This document shows, piece after piece, positions 1 to 5,746 of a DNA stretch of 5,760 nucleotides. Origin of the DNA: Acidimicrobiales bacterium (GTDB taxonomy: Bacteria > Actinomycetota > Acidimicrobiia > Acidimicrobiales > UBA8190). The stretch covers positions 1 through 5,760 of the forward strand of contig JASHZK010000216.1 of the NCBI GenBank assembly GCA_030042575.1, read 5' to 3'. Both the position numbers and the translations under genes were made by a program. Each line of letters starts with the position of its first letter. Positions within the stretch are counted from its first letter, which is position 1. The notes beneath the pieces are model-generated. The model saw only the letters and a program-made list of their open reading frames with translations, searched no databases and had not been told where the DNA came from.

Positions 1-588
1 GTCCTGGCGCATGCGGGAGACCAACGTGCCTACGGCACCGTAGGCGCCGGCCAGCCATTCGCCGACCTGGCCGCCCACGAAGGCGGGCGCCCGGTCAGGA
101 TCTCCGCGACCGAGGCCGATGACTCCTCCCGACCACGCCTGCAAAGTGAACTCCGTGGCGGGGCGGTCCCGCCAAGGACCCTCGAGGCCGAACGGGGTGA
201 TCGACGTCACCGTAAGGTGCGGGTGGCGGCGGAGGAGCGCGCCAGGGTGGAGGGGGTCCAGTTCGCTCGGTGTTGGTCCCGGGGAGCACACGGCCACGTC
301 GGCGTTATCGAGGAGTGCGTGCAGGTCGGCTGTGGCCGTGGTATCGGCTGGGTCGGCCACGACGCTTCGCTTCGAGGCGGCCAGGAACTGGAAGAGCGCA
401 CCGTCCTCGCCATCGGGAATCTCGGCACCGGAAGCCGACCACGCCCGCAGGGGGTCACCGGTGGGTGGCTCGACCTTGACGACCTGGGCTCCCCCTTCGG
501 CCAGGATCTTCGTGCAGTAGCCCCCGGCGATTCCCGTCGAGAGGTCGACGACCGACCAGCCCGTCAGCGGTGCTTCGATCTGCGGCAT
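1..588 (-). CDS. Family III (CaiB/BaiF-type) CoA-transferase, N-terminal 196 residues; C-terminus beyond the window edge
   Basis: Family III CoA-transferases move CoA from one acyl-CoA to a free acid in the cytoplasm, often as the activation step of a catabolic route. Seen in my translation: the family opening PLTGWSVVDLSTGIAGG (residues 7-23), then GGAQVVKVEPPTGDPLR (31-47), KRSVVADP (73-80), SITPFGLEGPW (129-139) and GQVGEWLAGAYGA (173-185). The last segment is where the family carries its acyl-accepting Asp (motif like GDxxAG); here the residue is Glu177. Members usually run about 350-450 residues, so roughly half is missing to the left. The ATG at 588 lies 9 nt after the crotonase stop, and that stop (TGA, 600-598) is in the same frame, so the start cannot lie further upstream. 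No clear Shine-Dalgarno sequence precedes it, which suggests translational coupling. Family call is firm; substrate unknown. Confidence 0.9.
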   Translation of the reverse strand, partial: MPQIEAPLTGWSVVDLSTGIAGGYCTKILAEGGAQVVKVEPPTGDPLRAWSASGAEIPDGEDGALFQFLAASKRSVVADPADTTATADLHALLDNADVAVCSPGPTPSELDPLHPGALLRRHPHLTVTSITPFGLEGPWRDRPATEFTLQAWSGGVIGLGRGDPDRAPAFVGGQVGEWLAGAYGAVGTLVSRMRQD

Positions 589-597
589 CTCGGATGA

Positions 598-1560
598 TCA
601 CTGAGCCTTCGTGCGGCCCGACTTGCTCAGGCGGAACTCGGGCGGGTATTGGTTGTCGTTCACCTTGACCGCCTTGTTCAGTCCCGAATCGTAGACATCG
701 ACACCGAGCATGAGGTCCTGGCGGTCGGGCCGCACACCTCCACCCATCGACTCGAGGAATGCGCTCATGATGCTGCCCATGTACTCGCCCTGGAACTGCT
801 TCATCATCTGGAAGAACGCCTTCTGCATCACGACGGCGTCGGTGGGCCGAGATAGGGAGCAGGCCGTTGCGTACTTCGCCACCTCACCCTCGAGTTCGGA
901 ACGCTGGACGACGCTGTTCACGAAGTTGCATTCGTACATTTCTTTGGCGGAGAACGGACGGCCTGTAAAGACCATCTCCTGGAATTTCCGTATGCCCATC
1001 ATCATGGCCCACGCCCACATGCGCGGACCCCAGCCGACGTAGCGGAAGGCGGGGTGTCCGAAAAGGGTATCGTCGGACGCGATCACGAGGTCGGCATCTG
1101 CGGCCTGGTAGAAGTGCCAGCCATAGCAGTAACCCTTCGCCTCAACGATGCTGATCTTTTTGAAGTCCTGCAGGGTGCGGCACCCTGAGCGGGGATCGGC
1201 ATACCACTGGCCGAGAGTCGCACCAGCCCGGTAAGACCGCCGGGGCGGATAGGTGACATCGGCGCCGTCGAGCCCGAGCTCCTCCCGGATCGCCGCCTCG
1301 GGTGACTCGGCCATGAGCGCTGCCAGCTCCGGCAGGTCGGCCCCCGAACCGAAGTCATCGCCGACGCCTCGGATCACGATGACCTTCACGTCATCGTCGA
1401 CGTTCGCCAGGTCGAGCAGGCGGGCATAGCGGAGCCGCATTCCGACCGTCGGGGCGTTGAGCTGCTCGGGTCGGTTGAGTGTGATGGTAGCGATCTTGGT
1501 GGCCGGGTCCTTCACGTACAGAAGGGCTTCTTCGGGGTCGGACTGCAGGTTCTTCGTCAT
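598..1560 (-). CDS. Crotonase-fold (enoyl-CoA hydratase/isomerase family) protein with non-canonical active site
   Basis: Crotonase-fold enzymes stabilise an acyl-CoA enolate in an oxyanion hole. Seen: ATITLNRPEQLNA (residues 24-36), VKVIVIRGVGDDFGSGADLPEL (first oxyanion loop, about 58-79) and KGYCYGWHFYQAADADLVIASD (second loop, about 142-163), then FGHPAFRYVGWGP (167-179). By my hand alignment to rat mitochondrial enoyl-CoA hydratase, the two catalytic Glu positions (E144, E164) are Tyr151 and Ala171. At 320 residues it is longer than the usual 255-265: about 35 extra residues lie between the oxyanion motifs (roughly 82-130), and the C-terminal tail is long. It is therefore unlikely to be a plain hydratase; an isomerase, hydrolase or C-C lyase is possible. 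The ATG at 1560 follows the M24-like gene by 59 nt, with AGGAG close upstream. No terminator is visible in that gap, so it probably belongs to the same transcript. Confidence 0.9.
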   Translation of the reverse strand: MTKNLQSDPEEALLYVKDPATKIATITLNRPEQLNAPTVGMRLRYARLLDLANVDDDVKVIVIRGVGDDFGSGADLPELAALMAESPEAAIREELGLDGADVTYPPRRSYRAGATLGQWYADPRSGCRTLQDFKKISIVEAKGYCYGWHFYQAADADLVIASDDTLFGHPAFRYVGWGPRMWAWAMMMGIRKFQEMVFTGRPFSAKEMYECNFVNSVVQRSELEGEVAKYATACSLSRPTDAVVMQKAFFQMMKQFQGEYMGSIMSAFLESMGGGVRPDRQDLMLGVDVYDSGLNKAVKVNDNQYPPEFRLSKSGRTKAQ

Positions 1561-1562
1561 GG

Positions 1563-1574
1563 CTCCTGTTCCCT
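1563..1574 (-). promoter_or_regulatory. Ribosome binding site of the crotonase-fold gene
   Basis: The minus strand reads AGGGAACAGGAG just before the ATG at 1560. AGGAG is only 2 nt from the ATG, whereas AGGGA is 9 nt away; either may pair. It is a clearer site than those of the two M24 genes, consistent with this gene having its own 59-nt leader and independent initiation. Confidence 0.5.
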
Positions 1575-1619
1575 GGCTCGGATCGTTGTATCTGGTCGGA
1601 TTCTGGCCGGCGAGTAGGG

Positions 1620-2744
1620 CTAAGTCGACCAGTACGGAGCGGACGTGAGCACTTCGGGGCCATCGGGGGTCACTAGGACGGCCTCCTTGTGCAAGATCCC
1701 CCGGCCATCCTGGCCGGCCACGTATGCACTGACCGTCAGTGCCATCCCGGGCTCAAGCCTCTCTTGAGCGGCTGTGTTCGGGAGCTGTCGGGTGACGACC
1801 GGTACGTCGAAACCGAGCCCGAGCCCGGACGCGATCGGGAAGGGCGGCAGAGGATGGCCGCCGTCTTCGTAGGCGGCGAGGAGTCCGGCGCAGGACGCAC
1901 CCGGACGGCAGGCGTCGAGCAGGTGGCGCCGTAGGTCGTCCGCCCGCCCGTAGAGGTCCTTGGTGGCGACGTCCACAGAGTTCTGTCCGACAGGCCAGGT
2001 CCGACCGACCTCCCCGCTGTACCCGGCCGCCATCACGGCGGCCTCGAGCACCACCAGATCCCCGCACTGGGCCACCCGAGCGGCGTCCGGGCCCTGGCCG
2101 CGTGGCGCCGACGAGATCCACGCCACGCGCTGGATGGCTGGGGTGGTGACCCCTTGGCGCGCCATCGCCTCCATGAACACCGCCGCCAGATGCCGCTCCG
2201 AGACGCCTGGCGCGAGCTCGGACCGCGCAGCCTCCAAGGCGGTCTCCGCCACCGATATCGAGGCGCGGATGGCGTCGACCTCTTCCCGCGTCTTGATGCG
2301 CCGGGCCGCCTCGAGCGCCGGTTCGGCGTCGACGAGGTCAGCGCTGGGGAAGAACTTCGATAGCAGCGTGGCGAAGCGGGGCGTGAGCGAGTCCGTGCCG
2401 ATGCGGCCGGCCTGATCCAGCCCTTCGATGCTGGTGAGCCAGGCCAGGAGTTTCCCGGGGTTCCAAGTGATGCCGAAGAGGTGCTCATGGGGGATGTCGT
2501 CCGGTATGCCCTCGTCCCATGTGCTCACGAGGTGGATGGCGCCGGTGGCCCGGACGAACACACAGCCTGGCCCGAAGGGGCGGGAACCGGCCGTCCACAG
2601 GCGCTGGGCCCCGGCTACGTAGCGGGCGTTTGCCTCGCGACCGAGCAGCAGGGCGTCGATGTCGTGCGCCTCCATGGCAGCCAGCGCCCGTCGTCGACGG
2701 GCCTCTCGCAGGGCCCTGTCGTCAGCCAGGACTTCAGTCGCCAT
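1620..2744 (-). CDS. M24 (creatinase/Xaa-Pro aminopeptidase-like) fold protein, metal ligands substituted
   Basis: A 374-residue protein with a creatinase-type N-terminal domain (about 15-145) and a C-terminal pita-bread domain (about 150-374). The family landmarks are recognisable: RRIKTREEVDAIR (148-160), GDLVVLEAAVMAAGYSGEVGRTW (228-250), ASGLGLGF (305-312), LEPGMALTVSAYV (330-342) and VLVTPDGPEVLT (356-367). At the five metal-ligand positions (Asp, Asp, His, Glu, Glu) I read Glu234, Glu245, Ser306, Ser339 and Lys353 (or Glu354 if shifted by one). A normal dinuclear metal site is therefore not expected. It may be a metal-independent enzyme, as creatinase is, or a non-catalytic partner of the upstream M24 protein. 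Its ATG lies 11 nt inside the end of that gene and lacks an obvious Shine-Dalgarno sequence, pointing to coupled translation. Fold assignment is confident; function is open. Confidence 0.88.
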   Translation of the reverse strand: MATEVLADDRALREARRRRALAAMEAHDIDALLLGREANARYVAGAQRLWTAGSRPFGPGCVFVRATGAIHLVSTWDEGIPDDIPHEHLFGITWNPGKLLAWLTSIEGLDQAGRIGTDSLTPRFATLLSKFFPSADLVDAEPALEAARRIKTREEVDAIRASISVAETALEAARSELAPGVSERHLAAVFMEAMARQGVTTPAIQRVAWISSAPRGQGPDAARVAQCGDLVVLEAAVMAAGYSGEVGRTWPVGQNSVDVATKDLYGRADDLRRHLLDACRPGASCAGLLAAYEDGGHPLPPFPIASGLGLGFDVPVVTRQLPNTAAQERLEPGMALTVSAYVAGQDGRGILHKEAVLVTPDGPEVLTSAPYWST

Positions 2745-3951
2745 AGGGATCGTATGGGTAGTCCGTCAACGGAATGTAGCCGTCGTCGGTGATGGCAATG
2801 ACCTCCTCGGCACGGTATCCAGCGGCTCCTTCGTCCCAGACGAGCGGCTCGAGGACGAGCACCATGCCGGCGGCGAGGACCTGCCGCTCGTCGTAAGCGT
2901 CGCCGAGGTCCGTTCCGATGAAGGGCGCCTCGGCGCTCTCCACGCCGAGGCCGTGGCCGAGGTAGAAGTGCTCCATCCATGGCCTTTGGCCGCCGCCGCT
3001 GGCAGCCCGGGCGGCGCCGGTCAGATCCGCGCCGGTGGCCCCGGCTCGGGTGACGGCGAGAACTGCGTCGAGGATCTCCCGCCAGGCGCGGAACTGCGCT
3101 TGTTGGCGGGCCGTCGGCTCGGTGCCGACCACCCATGTGCGGCCGAAGTCTGATGCAAATCCGGCGTAGCTGATCCCGGTGTCCACCCAGAGCACGTCGC
3201 CCTGTCGCAGCTCCCGCTCGGTAGTGAGGAGGGGGCAGGCGACGCCGGCGTGGGTGGTCCAGGGTCCGTCGGCCAGGCGTGCCGGCATGACCTGCCAGAT
3301 CGCGTCGAGGATGTTGGCCTGCGCCCCGAGCTCAAAGGCAGCTCGGAGGAAGCGGGCGGTGAGCTCGGTCTGGCGGGTGCCCGGTACCAGCGCCGCTTGC
3401 ACGGGGGCGATCGCCTGTTCGGTCATGTGTAGGACCGTCCGCAGCAGTCGCAGCTCGTCGGGCGTCTTCACGAGCTTGCAGGCGCCGATCACATCGTCCG
3501 CGCTCGCCGGTGTGCTATTCCAAAAGAAGAGCTCGCAGGTCCGGCGCAGCGAGCCGGGCAGCTCGTCGATGGCGATTCTTCCGTCTTCGGGCACCAGCTC
3601 GGAGAGCACCCGGCCGAAGGCCTCGGCGCTCTCGTCAAACTCCAGATACATCGGTCCGTGGAGATGGCTCTCGGGGAGTCCCAGGTCGCGCTCCGCAGCT
3701 TCCGGGAACGACGTGAACAGATGCGGCCAGTCGTCCTCGGAGATGACGACCGCCACCGGGCGCTCCACGTTGGCCTGGCCAGGGTCGGCGAGCGGCCAGC
3801 TCTCGCCTGTCGCGTAGGAGACATTGCTGTTGCCGAGGAGGACGAGGGCGTCAACGGCCTGCTCGACCATGGCCGTCTGCAGCTTGGTCCAACGGTCGCG
3901 TTGCATCCGACCGAGGTCGGCCACTTCGGCGAGGGTCCCGGCGACGGTCAA
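2734..3951 (-). CDS. M24 family metallohydrolase (Xaa-Pro dipeptidase/aminopeptidase-like)
   Basis: A 405-residue cytoplasmic hydrolase with a creatinase_N-like domain (about 20-155) followed by the pita-bread catalytic domain (about 160-400). All five metal ligands are present: Asp257 (VDTG) and Asp268 (SDFGRT), His333 (GHGLG), Glu368 (GMVLVLEP) and Glu382 (AEEVIAIT). His234 may be the additional conserved active-site His. The family includes proline peptidases but also hydrolases and lyases of small metabolites (ectoine hydrolase DoeA, the DMSP lyase DddP, creatinase), so the catabolic neighbourhood argues for a small-molecule substrate. Start: the longest frame begins at TTG 3951, overlapping the amidohydrolase stop as TTGA. 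GTG 3924 and ATG 3906 (residue 16) are alternatives; none has a good Shine-Dalgarno sequence. ATG 3906 would still keep the whole N-domain. Family is certain, exact start is not. Confidence 0.9.
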   Translation of the reverse strand: MTVAGTLAEVADLGRMQRDRWTKLQTAMVEQAVDALVLLGNSNVSYATGESWPLADPGQANVERPVAVVISEDDWPHLFTSFPEAAERDLGLPESHLHGPMYLEFDESAEAFGRVLSELVPEDGRIAIDELPGSLRRTCELFFWNSTPASADDVIGACKLVKTPDELRLLRTVLHMTEQAIAPVQAALVPGTRQTELTARFLRAAFELGAQANILDAIWQVMPARLADGPWTTHAGVACPLLTTERELRQGDVLWVDTGISYAGFASDFGRTWVVGTEPTARQQAQFRAWREILDAVLAVTRAGATGADLTGAARAASGGGQRPWMEHFYLGHGLGVESAEAPFIGTDLGDAYDERQVLAAGMVLVLEPLVWDEGAAGYRAEEVIAITDDGYIPLTDYPYDPYGD

Positions 3952-5135
3952 GACGGCAGACCGAGGAATTCAACAACGTTGGCGCTGACTACCCGCGCCG
4001 CGTTCTCAGGGCCGAGGGCATCAACGACCGCGGCCAGGGATTTCTCCGAGTATCCGAACGTACTCTCGTTGTGGGGGAAGTCCGACGACCACATGATCCG
4101 GTCGATGCCGATCAAGTCAACCAGCTCGAGACCGAGCGGGTCGTACATGAAGGCCGAGTGCATATGCGTGTCCCAGTAATACCGGATGTCGTGTTCCAGA
4201 TCCGTATCGAGCATGTGCCGGAACGACGCGTACATATGCTCGGCGTCCTGGATGGCCGCCGGCACCCAGTTGATGCCCCCCTCGAACCAGCCAATCCGCA
4301 GGCTTTTATACCGGTCGAGCAGCCCGGTCAAGACGTAGCGGCCGAACATCTCTCGGAACGAGGCCGCGTTGTGGATCATGCCGACCGCGCACATGTTCGT
4401 CGCGCACGGCCCGGACAATGGAGCCTCGCCTATGTGATGCGCGATGGGAAGGCCCGAGTCCTCGATGGCCTCCCACACACCGGCCAAGGCCGGCCCGTTG
4501 TAATCGAGCGGCTGGCCATCGGGGCCGTTCCCCGGCTTCAGGGGCAGCACGAACGTCCGAACGCCGAAGCCCTTCAACTCGGCCAGCGTCCTCCTGGCTC
4601 CCTCAGGGTCCCACCAGTTGATGAGGCCGACCCCGTAGAAGCGCCCCGGAGCCCTTCCCTGGAGGTCGGCGAGGTATTCGTTGTATGTGCGAAAGCAGAA
4701 CTCGCGGACCTCGGTATCCGGGTAGTAGAGCAGCGCCATGAGCGCGTTCGGGAAAGCCAGTTCCCGCGTGACTCCGTCAGCTTTGAGCTGCTCCATGCGA
4801 GCTTCGAGCTCGCCCGTGTTCGACCCCAGTAAGGGGTCGTACTGAGTGAGCACCCCCGTAAACTCTTTTGGGAGGAACCGCCGCTCGCCGGCGGCGAGGT
4901 TCCAAGCGTCGTCGCTATGAATGACACGCGGGACGCGGTCCTTAAGTGCTTCGGGGGCGCGCTCATAGAAGATGTCCTCGGACAACGAGATATGGTTATC
5001 TGCCGAGAACACCTCGGTCCCGGGTGGTAGGCCAAGGGATGTCGAGGCGGCGTGGCCCTGGCGGTCCTTGGGCGGACCAAAACCCTTGGACGGGTACTGC
5101 AGCAGCGTGCCGGCTTGACGCGTCATTTTCTTCAT
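3948..5135 (-). CDS. Amidohydrolase family (COG2159 / amidohydrolase_2) metal-dependent TIM-barrel hydrolase or decarboxylase
   Basis: A 395-residue protein, usual length for the actinobacterial and proteobacterial members of this family, which includes ACMSD-like decarboxylases and C-C or C-N hydrolases. Seen: a first-strand motif SADNH (Asp46, His48), a Tyr/Pro-rich segment FPNALMALLYYPD (128-140), the central IAHHIGEAP (231-239; His233/His234), His256, GWFEGGINWVP (282-292) with Glu285 where many relatives carry His, and WSSDFPHNEST (349-359) with Asp352 as the likely strand-8 metal ligand/base. The first 40 residues show no motif. It is the first gene of the leftward unit. ATG 5135 is preceded directly by GAGGGGAG; ATG 5126 (residue 4) is a possible start with more normal spacing. 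The gene ends in a 4-nt overlap with the M24 gene. Family confident; reaction not determinable. Confidence 0.92.
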   Translation of the reverse strand: MKKMTRQAGTLLQYPSKGFGPPKDRQGHAASTSLGLPPGTEVFSADNHISLSEDIFYERAPEALKDRVPRVIHSDDAWNLAAGERRFLPKEFTGVLTQYDPLLGSNTGELEARMEQLKADGVTRELAFPNALMALLYYPDTEVREFCFRTYNEYLADLQGRAPGRFYGVGLINWWDPEGARRTLAELKGFGVRTFVLPLKPGNGPDGQPLDYNGPALAGVWEAIEDSGLPIAHHIGEAPLSGPCATNMCAVGMIHNAASFREMFGRYVLTGLLDRYKSLRIGWFEGGINWVPAAIQDAEHMYASFRHMLDTDLEHDIRYYWDTHMHSAFMYDPLGLELVDLIGIDRIMWSSDFPHNESTFGYSEKSLAAVVDALGPENAARVVSANVVEFLGLPS

Positions 5136-5143
5136 CTCCCCTC
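5136..5143 (-). promoter_or_regulatory. Purine-rich ribosome binding site of the amidohydrolase gene
   Basis: GAGGGGAG abuts the ATG at 5135. Pairing through GAGG (5143-5140) gives a 4-nt spacing to this ATG; pairing through GGAG (5139-5136) leaves 9 nt to the second in-frame ATG at 5126. Both starts are therefore possible, differing by three residues (MKK). Confidence 0.5.
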
Positions 5144-5149
5144 GACGGC

Positions 5150-5185
5150 GTCAACACCTTATTACTTCGACATCGTAGTGTTGTC
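5150..5185. repeat. Imperfect inverted repeat in the divergent promoter region, possible operator
   Basis: GTCAACAC (5150-5157) and GTGTTGTC (5178-5185) are inverted copies with one mismatch (7 of 8), separated by 20 nt and centred on the spacer/-10 region of the leftward promoter. The right arm overlaps the -35 box and the left arm lies at the expected transcription start. This placement would suit a repressor, but eight-base arms can arise by chance and no regulator gene is in view. Confidence 0.3.
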
Positions 5186-5187
5186 AA
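5159..5187 (-). promoter_or_regulatory. Sigma70-like promoter candidate for the leftward five-gene unit
   Basis: On the minus strand a perfect TTGACA (5187-5182) is followed after 17 nt by TAATAA (5164-5159). The -35 box matches the consensus exactly; the -10 box is only moderate (3/6 in this register, 4/6 as AATAAG with an 18-nt spacer). The implied start of transcription, near 5152, would leave a leader of less than 20 nt before the amidohydrolase ATG at 5135. This AT-richer patch stands out against the GC-rich surroundings. Confidence 0.55.
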
Positions 5188-5197
5188 GCAGCACCTC

Positions 5198-5203
5198 TAG
5201 CAT
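5198..5203 (+). promoter_or_regulatory. Weak -10-like element for the SnoaL-like gene
   Basis: TAGCAT fits the TAnnnT pattern accepted by many actinobacterial promoters and lies about 40 nt before the ATG at 5243. No convincing -35 is found at normal spacing; TTGTCA at 5181-5186 is only 11 nt upstream. Low confidence; listed because the gene must start from somewhere in this 107-bp spacer. Confidence 0.22.
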
Positions 5204-5232
5204 GATGGGCAGGCGGGGCCACAGAACAAACG

Positions 5233-5239
5233 AAGGAGG
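5233..5239 (+). promoter_or_regulatory. Strong ribosome binding site of the SnoaL-like gene
   Basis: AAGGAGG is nearly the full complement of the 16S rRNA 3' end. It lies 3 nt before the ATG at 5243, somewhat tight but the strongest site in the window, and fixes the start of the gene. Confidence 0.75.
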
Positions 5240-5242
5240 GCG

Positions 5243-5746
5243 ATGGATCATCAGGCAGACGTGCGCCAATGGGCTTGGGCCGACAAGCTCGAGCTTGCCG
5301 AGCTCGTTGCCGTGCTGTCGTCGGCCGTCGATCGGGGGGACCGGGACCGCATAGCATCCTGCTACGACGAGGATTCCTATGACGACCACGGCCTCTTCAA
5401 GGGGAGCGGCCGGGAGTTCGCCGGCTTTATCTGTGGGCCGGGCGCCTTGCGCGCCATGCATCACCAGCTCGGGCAGTCGGTGTTCGCTGTACAGGGCGAC
5501 GAGGCGTGGGGAGAGACTTTTTTCACCTTCCACGCCGCGACCGGTTCGGCTGACCTGTCCGGCCACGGCCGGTACGTGGACTACTTCCGTAAGGTGGCCA
5601 ATCAGTGGAAACTCGTCTATCGGCGGGTGGTGCCCGATGCCGTGCTAGCCGGCGATGACCCCGACGCGTACTGGCCGAGCCGGCGGGACCGCACCGACCC
5701 AAGCTACGATCGCCGCCGCCGGCCCGACGAGTCAGGGTCGAGCTGA
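5243..5746 (+). CDS. SnoaL/NTF2-like (SnoaL_4 type) small protein, possible dehydratase, isomerase or lyase
   Basis: A 167-residue protein with the cone-shaped NTF2-like fold signature: a helical start with ELVAVLSSAVDRGDRDRIASCY (about 20-41), DDHGLFKGSG (47-56), MHHQLGQ (72-78), and the family-typical strand GHGRYVDYF (108-116) followed by QWKLVYRRVVPD (121-132). Asp47/Asp48, His49 and His73/His74 are candidate pocket residues. Related folds include scytalone dehydratase, the bile-acid dehydratase BaiE and polyketide cyclases. Residues from about 135 on are Asp/Arg/Pro-rich and probably disordered. It is transcribed away from the five-gene unit across a 107-bp spacer, so shared regulation and pathway are plausible but inferred. 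AAGGAGG directly upstream supports the ATG. Some SnoaL-like proteins have no shown enzyme activity. Confidence 0.88.
   Translation: MDHQADVRQWAWADKLELAELVAVLSSAVDRGDRDRIASCYDEDSYDDHGLFKGSGREFAGFICGPGALRAMHHQLGQSVFAVQGDEAWGETFFTFHAATGSADLSGHGRYVDYFRKVANQWKLVYRRVVPDAVLAGDDPDAYWPSRRDRTDPSYDRRRRPDESGSS

Noticed and set aside
119..597. Plus-strand open frames opposite the CoA-transferase
   Set aside because: The minus-strand frame shows multiple family III CoA-transferase motifs across the whole stretch, so the plus-strand frames are shadows.
1561..1619. Possible internal promoter or terminator between the second M24-like gene and the crotonase gene
   Set aside because: A TACAAC-like -10 can be found on the minus strand, but no -35 fits at normal spacing, and there is no GC stem followed by a T-run.
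2615..3136. A 173-codon minus-strand frame overlapping both M24 genes
   Set aside because: Its product is extremely Arg-rich and is an out-of-frame reading of both M24 genes, whose motifs are clear in other frames.
3179..3817. A 212-codon open frame on the plus strand
   Set aside because: Antisense to the intact M24 gene, whose metal-site motifs prove the minus strand is coding; the product is Ser/Arg-rich and motif-free.
4071..4832. A 253-codon open frame on the plus strand
   Set aside because: It lies wholly antisense to the well-supported amidohydrolase. Its product is Arg/Val/Pro-rich without any recognisable motif, typical of the antisense shadow in GC-rich coding DNA.
5162..5566. A 134-codon minus-strand frame opposite the SnoaL-like gene
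   Set aside because: It is antisense to a plus-strand gene with clear family motifs and a strong ribosome binding site, and it would run through the leftward promoter region.
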